Notes: generated by a model from the letters alone, not told the origin. A stretch of DNA of 64,000 nt from Actinophytocola algeriensis (GCF_014203735.1 NZ_JACHJQ010000004.1:186001-250000); one strand, 5' to 3'. Shown: positions 16,501 to 24,325, counted from the first letter of the stretch. A program made the numbers and translations.

Positions 16501-17900
16501 ACGCCGTCAACTGGCCGGTATACGCCGACCTCCTGCCTCATGCGATCAACTCCAAAGCGGTCGACTGCCAGGACAGCTGGGTCCGCAGCCTCGTCACGAA
16601 CCTGGTCCGCTACCTGCTCGCCTCCGGCGACTACCACGGCGCCCTCAACCTGGCCGAGTCCGCACGGGACGCGTGGACCACCGCCCTGGGCGCTACGCAC
16701 GTGGACACGCTCACCATGGGCCGCCACATCGGCAGCGCGCTGCGCCGTGTCGGCCGCGTGACCGACGCCCGGGAGACCAGCAGTGAGGTCTACCAGCAGA
16801 TGCGCGAGAGCCTCGGCGACGAGCACGAGGCGACCATCGCCATGGCCGACGTCCTGCTGGTCGACGACCGGGCCGAGGGCAGGTTCAAGGACGAGCAGGT
16901 CAAAGCCACGAGCACGCTGGAGCTCGCCAGGAGTGTCCTCGGTGAGGACGACCCGGCGACGCTGCGCTACGCCAACAACTACGCGGCCACACTGCGTCTC
17001 GTGGGTGACTACTTCAAGGCTCGTGACCTCGACCAGGAGACCCTGCGGCGCAGGATCGCGATCCTGGGCGCCAACCACGCGGCGACCCTCAACACCCGCA
17101 GCTGCCTCGCCATGGACATCCGTGAGTGCGGGCTCTACGTCGAGGCCTGCGAGATGCAGGAGGACACGAGCACACTGGCCACCGAGGTCCTCGGCCGCGA
17201 CCACCCGACGACCATCGGTGGCGACCGGTGCCTCGCGGTGGCCCGGCGCAAGGCGGGCCTGCACGAGAAGGCCATGGAGCTGACCGAGGACTGCTACAAC
17301 CGCTACCGCCTGCGGCACGGTGAGGGCCACCTCGACACGGTGACCGGTCTGATGGACATGACCACCGAGCTGCGCCACATGGGTGATCTGCAGAAGTCCC
17401 TGGAGCTCGGGCTGCGCAGCGTGCGGGACTTCGAGAACATCTACTACTCCGAGCACCCGTTCGTCATGATCGCCGCGACGAACCTCGCCGTCACGCGCCG
17501 CCTCATCGGTGACGTCGACGAGGCACGCGCGCTGAACGAGCGCGCCATCGCCGGTTTCCTCGAGCGGCTGAACGAGGACCACCCGTACGTGCTCGTGGCG
17601 CGGGCGAACCTGGCGAGCGATCTCGCGGAGCTGGGAGAAACCGAGAAGGCCCGACAGCTGGACGAGGACACCCGCGAACGCAGCGTTCGGGTGCTGGGCG
17701 CCGAGCACCCGACGACCCTCGCGGTGTCGCACAACCTGTCGATGGACCTCAACCTGCTGGGCAACGGCAACGAGGCCGCGATCCTGCACACCAACACGTC
17801 GGCGAGCTTCCGCAAGGTGCTGGGCGACGACCACCCGGCGACGCTGGCCGCCAACCAGAACGTGCGTGCGAACTGCGACACCGACACGATGCAGATGTGA
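13509..17900 (+). CDS. vWA-like (SAV_2336 type)/NB-ARC/TPR signalling ATPase, FxSxx-system TPR protein
   Basis: 1463 residues from GTG 13509 (GAGGAG upstream). Residues 1-130 are proline-rich. Residues about 190-300 form a vWA-like fold whose MIDAS motif reads IDTAGA instead of DxSxS, with VLTDG later. From about 635 there is an NB-ARC STAND ATPase: VGREELL, Walker A GMGGVGKS (about 681-688), Walker B WILVFDNAE, and GDLPLAVEQAASW. From about 1030 to the end lie about ten kinesin-light-chain-type TPRs of roughly 42 residues, each with an LGxxHPxTL-like motif. This is the architecture of FxSxx-COOH system TPR proteins. A perfect Shine-Dalgarno and ATG occur inside the gene at 15346-15359. It likely senses a ligand through the TPRs and oligomerises. 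Confidence 0.85.
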   Translation: MSGLPLDPPGGGPGLDSGIFPHLDDRESGGEPRLGTGDLEWREIRDALWLARAIHPGGAPPPRTADPPAQPRTEPPRSSTPPRPPDPAPDQPEPPEPGEPAPEPVGEQQREDWTVGRSHPVRAAVYDRHASGETAPLVWPTTPALPNRRLIAKALRVLSRRTASPWQVELDEEATAERAAVDRLWLPAFRPASWHEFELVLVIDTAGAADVWQQMVRELCDLFRRQGAFRNVRTLLLDGTDGAGEGIVLRTDGPDGAVRGWRDEADPTGRTLFLVLTDGIGEAWRTGAAPRVVASWARHSPTALVNLLPDRLWHWSGLSPVRVRLRADRPGVPNTRLRVRTEAGVSVKDESAVPIPVLGLAPDWWSSWAHLLAVPGAGWVNSTTVFVEPDAVVEEPLVAPVDTPEEMPPKERVLRFRTFASVPAFQLALLLAAVPLSMPTIKLVQRVLLPSADISAIAEVLLGGLLRKTRLRPDVGDGVDYEFYGGVREELLASGRRGDTVRVARLVGEQLAGRNPIVRNFRDALSDPDNTPEPDPTPEARPYLRVQEAVFRALSGRYAPKARRLRLKLGRSGVVPGTGTQLPGVATITGPASESLDSQERPLTATESRPLSEGGQMTTSGVSHSESTGTGRAMSRQPQIWGSVPLRNPDFVGREELLEQLRVRLMQPGEATAVLPEALHGMGGVGKSQTVVEYIYRHATEYDVVWWIPSEHTTQIRSSFVDLAKRLGIKAGSAETAVPAVLEVLRSGMPDRRWILVFDNAEDPAVVRHFLPRGLGHVVVTSRNSEWGTVARTVEVDLFTRSESKELLRRRGGGNITDEDADRLAEALGDLPLAVEQAASWRAQTGMPVGEYVGLLDKNSAELLKAGGTSEYELPVAAAWNVPLNRLKDDRRGALELLQVCAFFSPEPIARSLFTGVRGAPVPDALAAAFADPIQLNHAIREINRYSLAKIDHSRNTIQLHRLVQAVLRDQLDRTQWDNMRHSVHLMLVNGDPGDPDNAVNWPVYADLLPHAINSKAVDCQDSWVRSLVTNLVRYLLASGDYHGALNLAESARDAWTTALGATHVDTLTMGRHIGSALRRVGRVTDARETSSEVYQQMRESLGDEHEATIAMADVLLVDDRAEGRFKDEQVKATSTLELARSVLGEDDPATLRYANNYAATLRLVGDYFKARDLDQETLRRRIAILGANHAATLNTRSCLAMDIRECGLYVEACEMQEDTSTLATEVLGRDHPTTIGGDRCLAVARRKAGLHEKAMELTEDCYNRYRLRHGEGHLDTVTGLMDMTTELRHMGDLQKSLELGLRSVRDFENIYYSEHPFVMIAATNLAVTRRLIGDVDEARALNERAIAGFLERLNEDHPYVLVARANLASDLAELGETEKARQLDEDTRERSVRVLGAEHPTTLAVSHNLSMDLNLLGNGNEAAILHTNTSASFRKVLGDDHPATLAANQNVRANCDTDTMQM
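15346..15359 (+). promoter_or_regulatory. Internal ribosome binding site with in-frame ATG
   Basis: AAGGAGG at 15346-15352 sits 4 nt before an in-frame ATG at 15357, exactly between the vWA-like half and the NB-ARC half. Translation from here would give a separate NB-ARC/TPR protein of about 847 residues. It may mark an old gene boundary or a genuine second start. Confidence 0.5.
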
Positions 17901-17901
17901 G

Positions 17902-19605
17902 TCAGAGCGCCGCGCTGAGCCAGGTGCTCAGCGCGGCCGGGTCGGGCGCCCGGTCGTCGAGCGCCCGCACCCGGCGGTGGACCGCGACCGTCACTTCCGG
18001 GTGCTCCAGCAATGCCCTGGCGGCGCGGCCTTGCGCACGCAGTGCCAGCCCCAGTCCTGCCCAGGCCTGGGTGTCGTCGGGATCGATCCGGAGCCTCTCG
18101 CGGTAGTCCTGGGCCGCGTTCTCGGCATCACCGGTACACAACGCGGCATCCGCGCGCGGCGTGGTGCCCGACAGCGACGCGGGCCTGCGGGCGAGCGCGG
18201 CGAATGTCTCCGGCTCGATCGCCTTGGCACGCAACAGGTTCCGTCGGTTGGCGGGCAGCCGCCGCTCGTCCTCGGCCACGATGTGGCTCTGCCAGGGAAG
18301 ATCGGATGGCGGGGCGGCGCCGTCCAGCCATGCCGCGGTGAGCGCCGCGACGGTCTCGGTGTCCGGTCGTGCGTGGCGCAACCGCCACAGGGCACGGTGA
18401 TCGTCGACCAGGGTGGTGACGATGTGGGACAGCGCCGGGTCGACCGGAGCCTGTTCACACCTGGTGAGACGCTTCGACACCGCGTCGACCAGTGCCATGC
18501 CCGCCGGTGTGAGGCGGTCCGACGAGGTCAGCGTGTGCACCGCACGCCGCACCTGCAGACGCCGGTACGCGATGTCGAAGTCGATGCGCCGCGTCTCGGT
18601 GCCGTCCGCGAGGACCCCGTGCCGCACCCAGAACTCCACACCGCACGTGAACGCGTAGATACCGTGCACGACACCGATCAACGGGCGCGGGTCGTCCCGC
18701 CAGGGTGCGAGGTGACGCCGCACGTTGTCGTCCTGGGTGAGCTGTACGAGGCCCAGCAACGCGTTCAGCTTCGAGTGCTGCATCTCGTGCACCATCGCCT
18801 CGGCGAACTCGGTCGCGGAACCGTTGGCGGACAGACGGATCCCACCGAACGCGGCGGGCGAGGAGGCACCGACGGTGTCGGTGTCCGGTTCGATCGGCAC
18901 GAGCCCGCGTAGCCCGGCGGCCAGCTCCTGTGCGTAGGCCGGGTGGTTGAGCGCGAGCACGTCCCACGCCTCGTCCAGGACCTTGCGCCATTCGGCGGCG
19001 TCGGAGTCGGCGAGGTCGGCGGGTGGGCGTGGCTCACCGAAGCCGTGGTACGGGTCCTGGTCGTCGAGCCGCGCCCGCAGTGTGTGACCGTGGCTCGTGC
19101 ACGTGTGTTCGCAGGCCGCGGCGAAGGCCGTGTTCGTGCCGTCGAGCGGGATGGACATCGCTGTGCCGACCTGGATTCGCGACTCCCGCCCTGCGCTGTG
19201 CACCTCGACCGAGCCGATCGGGAACGTGCCGGGAAGGCGGACGTGCCCGACGGTCGGCAGCGACACGGCACCGTGCCACACCGGCACTCGGATGACGCAC
19301 GGCACCCCGCAGCGGACCGCGGCCGCGGCGGCCACGTTGTTGAGGTAGCCGAGTTCCCGCCACGGCCCCGTCGATGCCGGCCTCGTGTAGTGCAGTGCAC
19401 GAGTGAGCCAGACGCCGACCGCCGGGTAGAGCAGGATGTCCGCGAGCGCACCGGGATCTCGCTGTTCGGCGTCAGCGAGCGTGCGCCAGGCCACCTCGGG
19501 GTCGACCAGTTTTCCGACCGCGCCGGGGTTGGCTCGTAATTGGTCGAGCAACGCACGCAGGCCCAGTCTGCGGTGACTGTGTTGCGACTGCTCGAGGAAG
19601 GCCAT
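17902..19605 (-). CDS. Alpha-ketoglutarate/HExxH-type peptide beta-hydroxylase (RiPP maturase)
   Basis: 567 residues from the first standard start, ATG 19605. The family motif MVHEMQHSKLNALLGL is at about residues 270-285 and the flanking segment GGIRLSANGSATEFAEA fits HExxH peptide-modification proteins of FxSxx-type RiPP clusters. Reading further upstream in frame gives LSTHRLTRAGFDELSAGPITGAT, which looks like the family's usual N-terminus. Translation may therefore begin at CTG 19674, 5 nt after AGGGG and 9 bp beyond the peptide gene's stop. It would act on the peptide encoded just upstream. The gene ends one base from the convergent STAND gene. Confidence 0.82.
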   Translation of the reverse strand: MAFLEQSQHSHRRLGLRALLDQLRANPGAVGKLVDPEVAWRTLADAEQRDPGALADILLYPAVGVWLTRALHYTRPASTGPWRELGYLNNVAAAAAVRCGVPCVIRVPVWHGAVSLPTVGHVRLPGTFPIGSVEVHSAGRESRIQVGTAMSIPLDGTNTAFAAACEHTCTSHGHTLRARLDDQDPYHGFGEPRPPADLADSDAAEWRKVLDEAWDVLALNHPAYAQELAAGLRGLVPIEPDTDTVGASSPAAFGGIRLSANGSATEFAEAMVHEMQHSKLNALLGLVQLTQDDNVRRHLAPWRDDPRPLIGVVHGIYAFTCGVEFWVRHGVLADGTETRRIDFDIAYRRLQVRRAVHTLTSSDRLTPAGMALVDAVSKRLTRCEQAPVDPALSHIVTTLVDDHRALWRLRHARPDTETVAALTAAWLDGAAPPSDLPWQSHIVAEDERRLPANRRNLLRAKAIEPETFAALARRPASLSGTTPRADAALCTGDAENAAQDYRERLRIDPDDTQAWAGLGLALRAQGRAARALLEHPEVTVAVHRRVRALDDRAPDPAALSTWLSAAL

Positions 19606-19682
19606 GGTGGCGCCGGTGATCGGACCGGCGCTCAGCTCGTCGAACCCTGCCCGGGTCAGTCGGTGCGTGGACAGCGCTGCCC

Positions 19683-19853
19683 CTATTGGTTCTGTTCCTG
19701 CAGCTCGTTGCCTGTGTTGTGCTCTGCGGCGGCGTACGTGCGCTCCAGGGCCGCGACCAGCTCTGATGTGGTGAGATCGCGCAGTTCGGCCAGGGGGACC
19801 GTGGTCAGATCGACCAGTTGCGAGCCGAGATCAGCCTCCGTGAGACTTGCCAT
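19683..19853 (-). CDS. FxSxx-type leader peptide, candidate RiPP precursor lacking FxSxx
   Basis: 56 residues, ATG preceded by GGGGAGGG. The segment LVDLTTVPLAELRDL (residues 13-27) followed by a short amphipathic helix (SELVAALERTYAAA) is the leader pattern of FxSxx-COOH precursor peptides. The tail (residues 44-56) is EHNTGNELQEQNQ, so the terminal F-x-S-x-x motif used by radical-SAM FxsB enzymes is missing. Polar Asn, Gln, His and Glu side chains are the available targets for the adjacent HExxH hydroxylase. Being the first gene of a two-gene operon with that enzyme supports the assignment; the mature product is unknown. Confidence 0.7.
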   Translation of the reverse strand: MASLTEADLGSQLVDLTTVPLAELRDLTTSELVAALERTYAAAEHNTGNELQEQNQ

Positions 19854-19874
19854 GTGCCCTCCCCGATCTTCACC

Positions 19875-19902
19875 ATTCTGCACTGATAGTACCTGCTGAC
19901 AA
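19875..19902 (-). promoter_or_regulatory. Candidate sigma-70 promoter of the peptide/hydroxylase operon
   Basis: On the minus strand TTGTCA (19897-19902) and CAGAAT (19875-19880) are separated by 16 bp. Transcription would start near 19868, giving a leader of about 15 nt before the peptide ATG. Confidence 0.4.
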
Positions 19903-19910
19903 CGAAAATC

Positions 19911-19932
19911 CCGGGTGCTCGCGGGAACCCGG
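19911..19932 (-). terminator. Weak terminator candidate after the LCP gene
   Basis: On the minus strand CCGGGT and ACCCGG form a 6-bp stem with a 10-nt loop, followed by GATTTTCG. It lies downstream of the LCP stop and upstream of the peptide promoter. The stem is short, so support is modest. Confidence 0.35.
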
Positions 19933-20005
19933 AACGGGTGTGGGGCAGGTTGTCCTGTTTTTGTCAGGTGGTTCCTGGGGCTGCCGGGCCGCTCATCTGC
20001 GGTTT

Positions 20006-21172
20006 TCAGTTCACGCAGGGGATTCCGCCCGCCGTGATGGGCTGGTCGGGGGATTCCTGGGCGAGCTTCCGCACGACCACCTCGCCGGTGCCCGCCGGGG
20101 ACGTCTGGCTGCTCGGCGGGGGACCGGTCAGCACAGTCCGCACGTACGCCCGCACCTGCTCCGGGTCGACCTCCACCGCGCTGCCGTCCGACGGGGTCTG
20201 GAGGTCGATGCTGCCGGTGGGGATGGTGGAGAACTCGATGTGGTCGCCGGTGAGGGTGGAGACCTGGGCCGCGAACGACATCAGGTCCCAGTTCTTGTCC
20301 AGCACCACCGACTTCGTCAGTGCGTCGACCAGCGCGCTGATCCTGGTGGGCGACGTCAGCGTGCCGGAGCTGAACAGCTGGTTCGCCACGCCCGCCAGGA
20401 ACGCCTGCTGCCTGCGCACGCGGTCCAGGTCGCCGTTCTGCAGGCCGTGGCGCTGCCGCACGAACTTCAGCGCGTCCACGCCCTGCAGCGTCTGCTGCCC
20501 GGCGGGGAACACGGCACCCGAGTACGAGTCGTCCACCGGTTCGTTCAGGCACACCGGCACGCCGCCTACGGCCTTCGTGATCTCGCTGAACCCGAACAGG
20601 TTGATCTCCGCGTAGTGGTCGATGCGCAGGCCGGTCAGTGCGGACACCGTGGCGATCAGGGTGCGCCTGCCCTCGGTGGTCGACTCGCGTTCGACGGCGG
20701 CGTCGTCGGCGCCCTCGCCGCGGAGGCGGGACGCGGCGGCGTTCTTGCCGCGTGCGTAGGCGGAGTTCAGCTTGTGCGTGCCGAACCCGCCCGCGATGTC
20801 CACATAGGAATCGCGGGGGAGCGACACCGCGAACGCCTTCTTCTCCGGGTCGGCCGGGAGGTGGACCACCATCATGGTGTCGGTGTTCTGCTCGCCGCTC
20901 GCCTCGCCGGCGCGGAGCTCGTCCAGCACGTCCTGGGGCAGCGGGTTGCCCTGCGTGTCGGAGCGGGAGTCGAGGCCCACCAGCAGGATGGTCTGCTCCG
21001 TGCGGGGGAGGTCCCGCGCCGAAGGCGGGTCCGCCGGGTCGGCGGCCGTGATCACGTCGTCGCGGACCACGTCACCCTCGGCCGTGCGGTAGGTGTACCA
21101 GCCGAACCCGATGGTGGCCAGCACCGCCGCCGACACCAGCGCCACCAGCGCCCTCCCTGCCCACACCAGCAT
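20006..21172 (-). CDS. LytR-CpsA-Psr (LCP) family cell-wall glycopolymer ligase
   Basis: 388 residues from ATG 21172, chosen because the transmembrane helix (LVWAGRALVALVSAAVLATIGFGW) then starts right after the initiator; an upstream GTG at 21250 is possible. The LCP catalytic core is clear: TILLVGLDSRSD, VSLPRDSYVDI, KLNSAYARG, GLRIDHYAEINLFGFSEITKAVGGVPVCL, and GVDALKFVRQRHGLQNGDLDRVRRQQ with the arginines that grip the polyprenyl pyrophosphate. Members transfer wall polymers such as arabinogalactan or teichoic acids to peptidoglycan at the outer membrane face. It is monocistronic. Confidence 0.92.
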   Translation of the reverse strand: MLVWAGRALVALVSAAVLATIGFGWYTYRTAEGDVVRDDVITAADPADPPSARDLPRTEQTILLVGLDSRSDTQGNPLPQDVLDELRAGEASGEQNTDTMMVVHLPADPEKKAFAVSLPRDSYVDIAGGFGTHKLNSAYARGKNAAASRLRGEGADDAAVERESTTEGRRTLIATVSALTGLRIDHYAEINLFGFSEITKAVGGVPVCLNEPVDDSYSGAVFPAGQQTLQGVDALKFVRQRHGLQNGDLDRVRRQQAFLAGVANQLFSSGTLTSPTRISALVDALTKSVVLDKNWDLMSFAAQVSTLTGDHIEFSTIPTGSIDLQTPSDGSAVEVDPEQVRAYVRTVLTGPPPSSQTSPAGTGEVVVRKLAQESPDQPITAGGIPCVN

Positions 21173-21334
21173 GATCTCGACGTTATGGACGGATTGCGCC
21201 CACCGTCCCTCGGTTCTGTAACAGCCACCCGGCGACCCGTGCGCGGCCACGTAACAGCCCGCCGGACCCGTGTGGCCGGGTCACCTCGGGCGTGGTCTCC
21301 TGTGCTCAGGCTCATGCGCGGAAGGGAGAACGGG

Positions 21335-21931
21335 ATGCGGCGGCCGGTGGCAGTGCTGTGCGGTCTCGCGCTGCTCTGCGCCGCGGGCTGCGCCGAGCAG
21401 GGCGGCGGCGTCGAGATCGCGGGCCGTGCGAGCCAGGTCAGCCCGCCGCCGTCGGCGCCGACGCTGCCCAGCGGCACCCCCAACTCCGCCGACCCGATCG
21501 CGATCCTGCGGGCGGATCCGCAGGTCAACCCCAAGATCAAGAACAGCCTGCTGCCGTGCGACGGCGGCCAGTACCCCGCCGACGACCGGTACGTGGACCT
21601 CACCGGCGACGGCGAGGCCGAGCTGGTCGTCCTGCTGCTCAACTGCCCCGACGGCATGTTCGCCAAGCAGGGCCTGCCTGGCGAGCCCGGCGCGGCCAGG
21701 TACTACTCGGGGTATGCGGCCTACGTGTACGACCTCGCCACGGAACCGCCTGCGCGGCTGCTCGGTGTCGAGGGCGCGGCCATCGACCTCGTGCCGTACA
21801 CCGGCGAGCACAACGAGCTGGTGCTGATCCGCAGCACGTGGGCCGAGCGGGACGACCCGTGCTGCCCGTCGGACCAGTCGTTGGTGCTGTACCGGTGGAA
21901 CGGGACGAAACTCGTCGAGGTGCCGAGGTGA
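21335..21931 (+). CDS. Lipoprotein upstream of CseB/CseC
   Basis: 198 residues. A signal peptide ending in the lipobox LCAAGC (Cys at about residue 17) predicts a lipid-anchored surface protein. The body contains YVDLTGDGEAELVVLLLN, an FG-GAP-like calcium-loop segment, and four further cysteines (two as PCCPS) that could form disulfides. GGGAG lies just upstream. Its stop overlaps the GTG of the response regulator, so it is coupled to the two-component system in the order lipoprotein-regulator-kinase, like cseA-cseB-cseC of Streptomyces. A role as modulator of the kinase is inferred from that order. Confidence 0.75.
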   Translation: MRRPVAVLCGLALLCAAGCAEQGGGVEIAGRASQVSPPPSAPTLPSGTPNSADPIAILRADPQVNPKIKNSLLPCDGGQYPADDRYVDLTGDGEAELVVLLLNCPDGMFAKQGLPGEPGAARYYSGYAAYVYDLATEPPARLLGVEGAAIDLVPYTGEHNELVLIRSTWAERDDPCCPSDQSLVLYRWNGTKLVEVPR

Positions 21932-22596
21932 GAGTTCTGCTGGTCGAGGACGACGACGTCATCCGGGAGGCGACGCAGCTCGCGTTGGAGCGCAACGGGT
22001 TCACGGTCGAGGCGGCCGCCGACGGGCTCACCGGGCTGGCCGCGTTCCGGGAGCGGCCGCCCGACGTCGCGCTGCTCGACATCATGCTGCCCGGCATGAA
22101 CGGGGTCTCCCTGTGCCGCCAGATCCGCGAGGAGAGCCCCACCCCGGTGATCATGATGTCGGCCAGGGCGGACCCGGTCGACGTCGTGCTGGGCCTGGAG
22201 GCGGGCGCGGACGACTACGTGACGAAACCGTTCGACAGCACCGTGCTGGTGGCGCGGATCCGTGCCGTGGTGCGGAGGATGAGCCGCGCGGCCGCGCCCG
22301 CGGCGGCCGGGAACACCTTCGGTGAGCTGGAGGTCGACCGCGACGCGCTCGAGGTGCGGCTGAAGGGGCAGCCGGTGGAGCTGACCCCGACCGAGCTGCG
22401 GCTGCTGCTGTGCTTCGTCGACTCGCCGGGCACCGTGCTGACCAGGGACGTGCTGCTGGAACAGGTGTGGGACTACCAGTGGGGCGGTGACTCGCGCGTC
22501 GTGGACGTCCACGTGCAGCGGCTGCGCGCGAAGATCGGCCAGGACCTGATCGAGACCGTGCGGGGCTTCGGGTACAAGCTGAAGAACGGGGCATGA
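21928..22596 (+). CDS. cseB: OmpR/PhoB-type response regulator, CseB-like
   Basis: 222 residues starting at GTG overlapping the lipoprotein stop. The receiver domain carries VEDDDVIREATQLALERNGF, phosphoacceptor Asp in LLDIMLPGMNG (about residue 51), the switch MSARAD and lysine in YVTKPFD. The C-terminal winged helix has LTPTELRLLLCF and RVVDVHVQRLRAKIGQDLIETVRGFGYKL. The receiver sequence is very close to that of Streptomyces CseB, which answers cell-envelope stress. The kinase gene overlaps by 4 bp. No sigE gene lies upstream here. Confidence 0.88.
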   Translation: MRVLLVEDDDVIREATQLALERNGFTVEAAADGLTGLAAFRERPPDVALLDIMLPGMNGVSLCRQIREESPTPVIMMSARADPVDVVLGLEAGADDYVTKPFDSTVLVARIRAVVRRMSRAAAPAAAGNTFGELEVDRDALEVRLKGQPVELTPTELRLLLCFVDSPGTVLTRDVLLEQVWDYQWGGDSRVVDVHVQRLRAKIGQDLIETVRGFGYKLKNGA

Positions 22597-23813
22597 GGGT
22601 CTTCCCGCAGTCGCTGCGGTGGCGGCTGTCCGCGGTGATCGCGCTCGTCAGCGTGGCGCTCGCGGTGGCGCTGTCGCTGCTGGTGCGGTCGGAGTTCAGC
22701 CGGGTGCAGCTCGCCGACGCGCGGCGGGTGCAGGACGAGCGGATCCAGCTCGTCGTCCGCGACTACGGGCTGACCGGCCGCGCGGCGCTCGGCGCCCGGC
22801 TCGACGCGGCCGACGTGCCCCGCGAGCTGCTCGACGCGGTCGTCGGCGGCCGCCGCGCGACCTACCTGGAGCGGACGACGGCCGGGACGTGGATCTGGGC
22901 GGCGGCCGAGACGAACGGGCACGTCCTGTCGCTGCGCAGCACCTACGCCGACCGCGACGAGGCGTCGAAGCAGCTGGACAACGTGCTGATTCTGGGGTCG
23001 GCCGCGGTGCTGGTGCTGGCCACCGTGCTCGGCATCGTCCTCGGTGGACGGCTGTCGCGCAGGCTGCGGCACGCCGCGGTCGTGGCGCGCCGGGTGGCCG
23101 AGGGCGACGCCATGCTGTCGGTCGGCTTGTCGGTCAGCGCTGAGATCGGTGCCCGCCCCCGGGACGAGACGACCGAGCTGGCACAGGCCGTCGACGCGAT
23201 GGCGGCGGCGCTGCGGGCCCGGCTGGTGGCCGAGCAGCGCGTGACGGCCGACATCGCGCACGAGCTGCGCACACCGGTGACGGGGCTGGTGACGGCGGCG
23301 GAGCTGCTGCCCCCGTCGCGGCCCGCTGAGCTGGTGCGGGACCGGGTGACGGTGCTGCGGTCGCTGGTGGAGGACATCCTGGAGGTGGCCCGGCTCGACG
23401 CGGCGACCGAACGGGCGGAGCTGGTGGACGTGCCGCTGGGCGAGTTCGTGTCCCGCCGGGTGCCGTCGGCCGTCGTCACCGGCGCGGAGACGGTCCGCAC
23501 CGATCCCCGCAGGCTGGAACGGGTGCTGGTGAACCTGATCGACAACGCGGAACGGCACGGCGCGCCGCCGGTGTCGGTGGTGGTCACCGGCACCACGCTC
23601 GTCGTCCGCGACCACGGCCCGGGTTTCCCGCAGGAGATCCTCGAGGAGGGACCGAGCCGTTTCCGCACCGCCGACCCCAACCGGTCCGACGGTCACGGGC
23701 TCGGACTGACCATCGCGTTGGCGCAGGCACGCGTCCTGTCGGCCGAACTGACACTCGAGAACGCGACCGATGGTGGAGCTGAAGTCCGAGTGGTACTACC
23801 GTCTGCGCCGTGA
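22593..23813 (+). CDS. cseC: Sensor histidine kinase, CseC-like
   Basis: 406 residues. Two membrane helices (about 11-31 and 130-152) flank an extracytoplasmic sensor of about 95 residues; a HAMP linker follows. The H-box is ADIAHELRTPVTGL (His at about 222), the N-box NLIDNAERHG, then VRDHGPGF and GHGLGLTIA complete the ATP-binding lid. It is the cognate kinase of the overlapping CseB-like regulator and should sense envelope conditions, perhaps with the lipoprotein. Its stop overlaps the GTG of a DinB gene. Confidence 0.88.
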   Translation: MRVFPQSLRWRLSAVIALVSVALAVALSLLVRSEFSRVQLADARRVQDERIQLVVRDYGLTGRAALGARLDAADVPRELLDAVVGGRRATYLERTTAGTWIWAAAETNGHVLSLRSTYADRDEASKQLDNVLILGSAAVLVLATVLGIVLGGRLSRRLRHAAVVARRVAEGDAMLSVGLSVSAEIGARPRDETTELAQAVDAMAAALRARLVAEQRVTADIAHELRTPVTGLVTAAELLPPSRPAELVRDRVTVLRSLVEDILEVARLDAATERAELVDVPLGEFVSRRVPSAVVTGAETVRTDPRRLERVLVNLIDNAERHGAPPVSVVVTGTTLVVRDHGPGFPQEILEEGPSRFRTADPNRSDGHGLGLTIALAQARVLSAELTLENATDGGAEVRVVLPSAP

Positions 23814-24325
23814 GCGACCGTGAAGAGCTGTTGGCGCAGCTGGAGTTCTACTGGGATCACAACCTGTGGCCGCGCCTGCGCGGGCTCACGGACGAGGAGT
23901 ACTTCTGGGAGCCGGTCCCGGGTTGCTGGTCCGTGCGCAGGCGTGAGGACGACACGTGGTCGATGGACTGGGAGTGGCCGACGCCCGAGCCGGCTCCGGT
24001 CACGACGATCGCCTGGCGCCTTGCGCACATGGGCATACAGACGCTGGGCATCAGAGCCAGCGCGCTGTTCGGTGACGGCTCGCTGACGGTCGAGTCCGTC
24101 CGCTGGCCCCGCACCGCGGCGGAGGCGCTGCGCGCACTGGCGACCCACTACGAGCACTGGCGGCGTGGCGTGCGCGCCCACCAGCCGGCGGACGAGGACG
24201 CCTTCACCACGCTCATCCTCCACATGAACCGCGAGGTCATCCACTACGGCGCGGAGGTCGTGCTCATGCGTGACCTGTACCGGGCGGCCCGCCGCCCGGC
24301 GACGGCGGCCAGTTCGCCCGCCTAG
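23810..24325 (+). CDS. DinB family protein
   Basis: 171 residues, GTG overlapping the kinase stop. It fits the DinB/YfiT four-helix bundle: ELLAQLEFYWDHNLWPRLRGLTDEEYFWEPVPGCWSV at the start, TIAWRLAHMGIQTLGIRAS in the middle and HMNREVIHYGAEVVLMRDL near the end, where histidines at spaced positions could bind a metal. Some relatives are mycothiol-dependent transferases. The substrate is unknown. Co-transcription with the two-component genes is likely from the overlap. Confidence 0.85.
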   Translation: MSDREELLAQLEFYWDHNLWPRLRGLTDEEYFWEPVPGCWSVRRREDDTWSMDWEWPTPEPAPVTTIAWRLAHMGIQTLGIRASALFGDGSLTVESVRWPRTAAEALRALATHYEHWRRGVRAHQPADEDAFTTLILHMNREVIHYGAEVVLMRDLYRAARRPATAASSPA

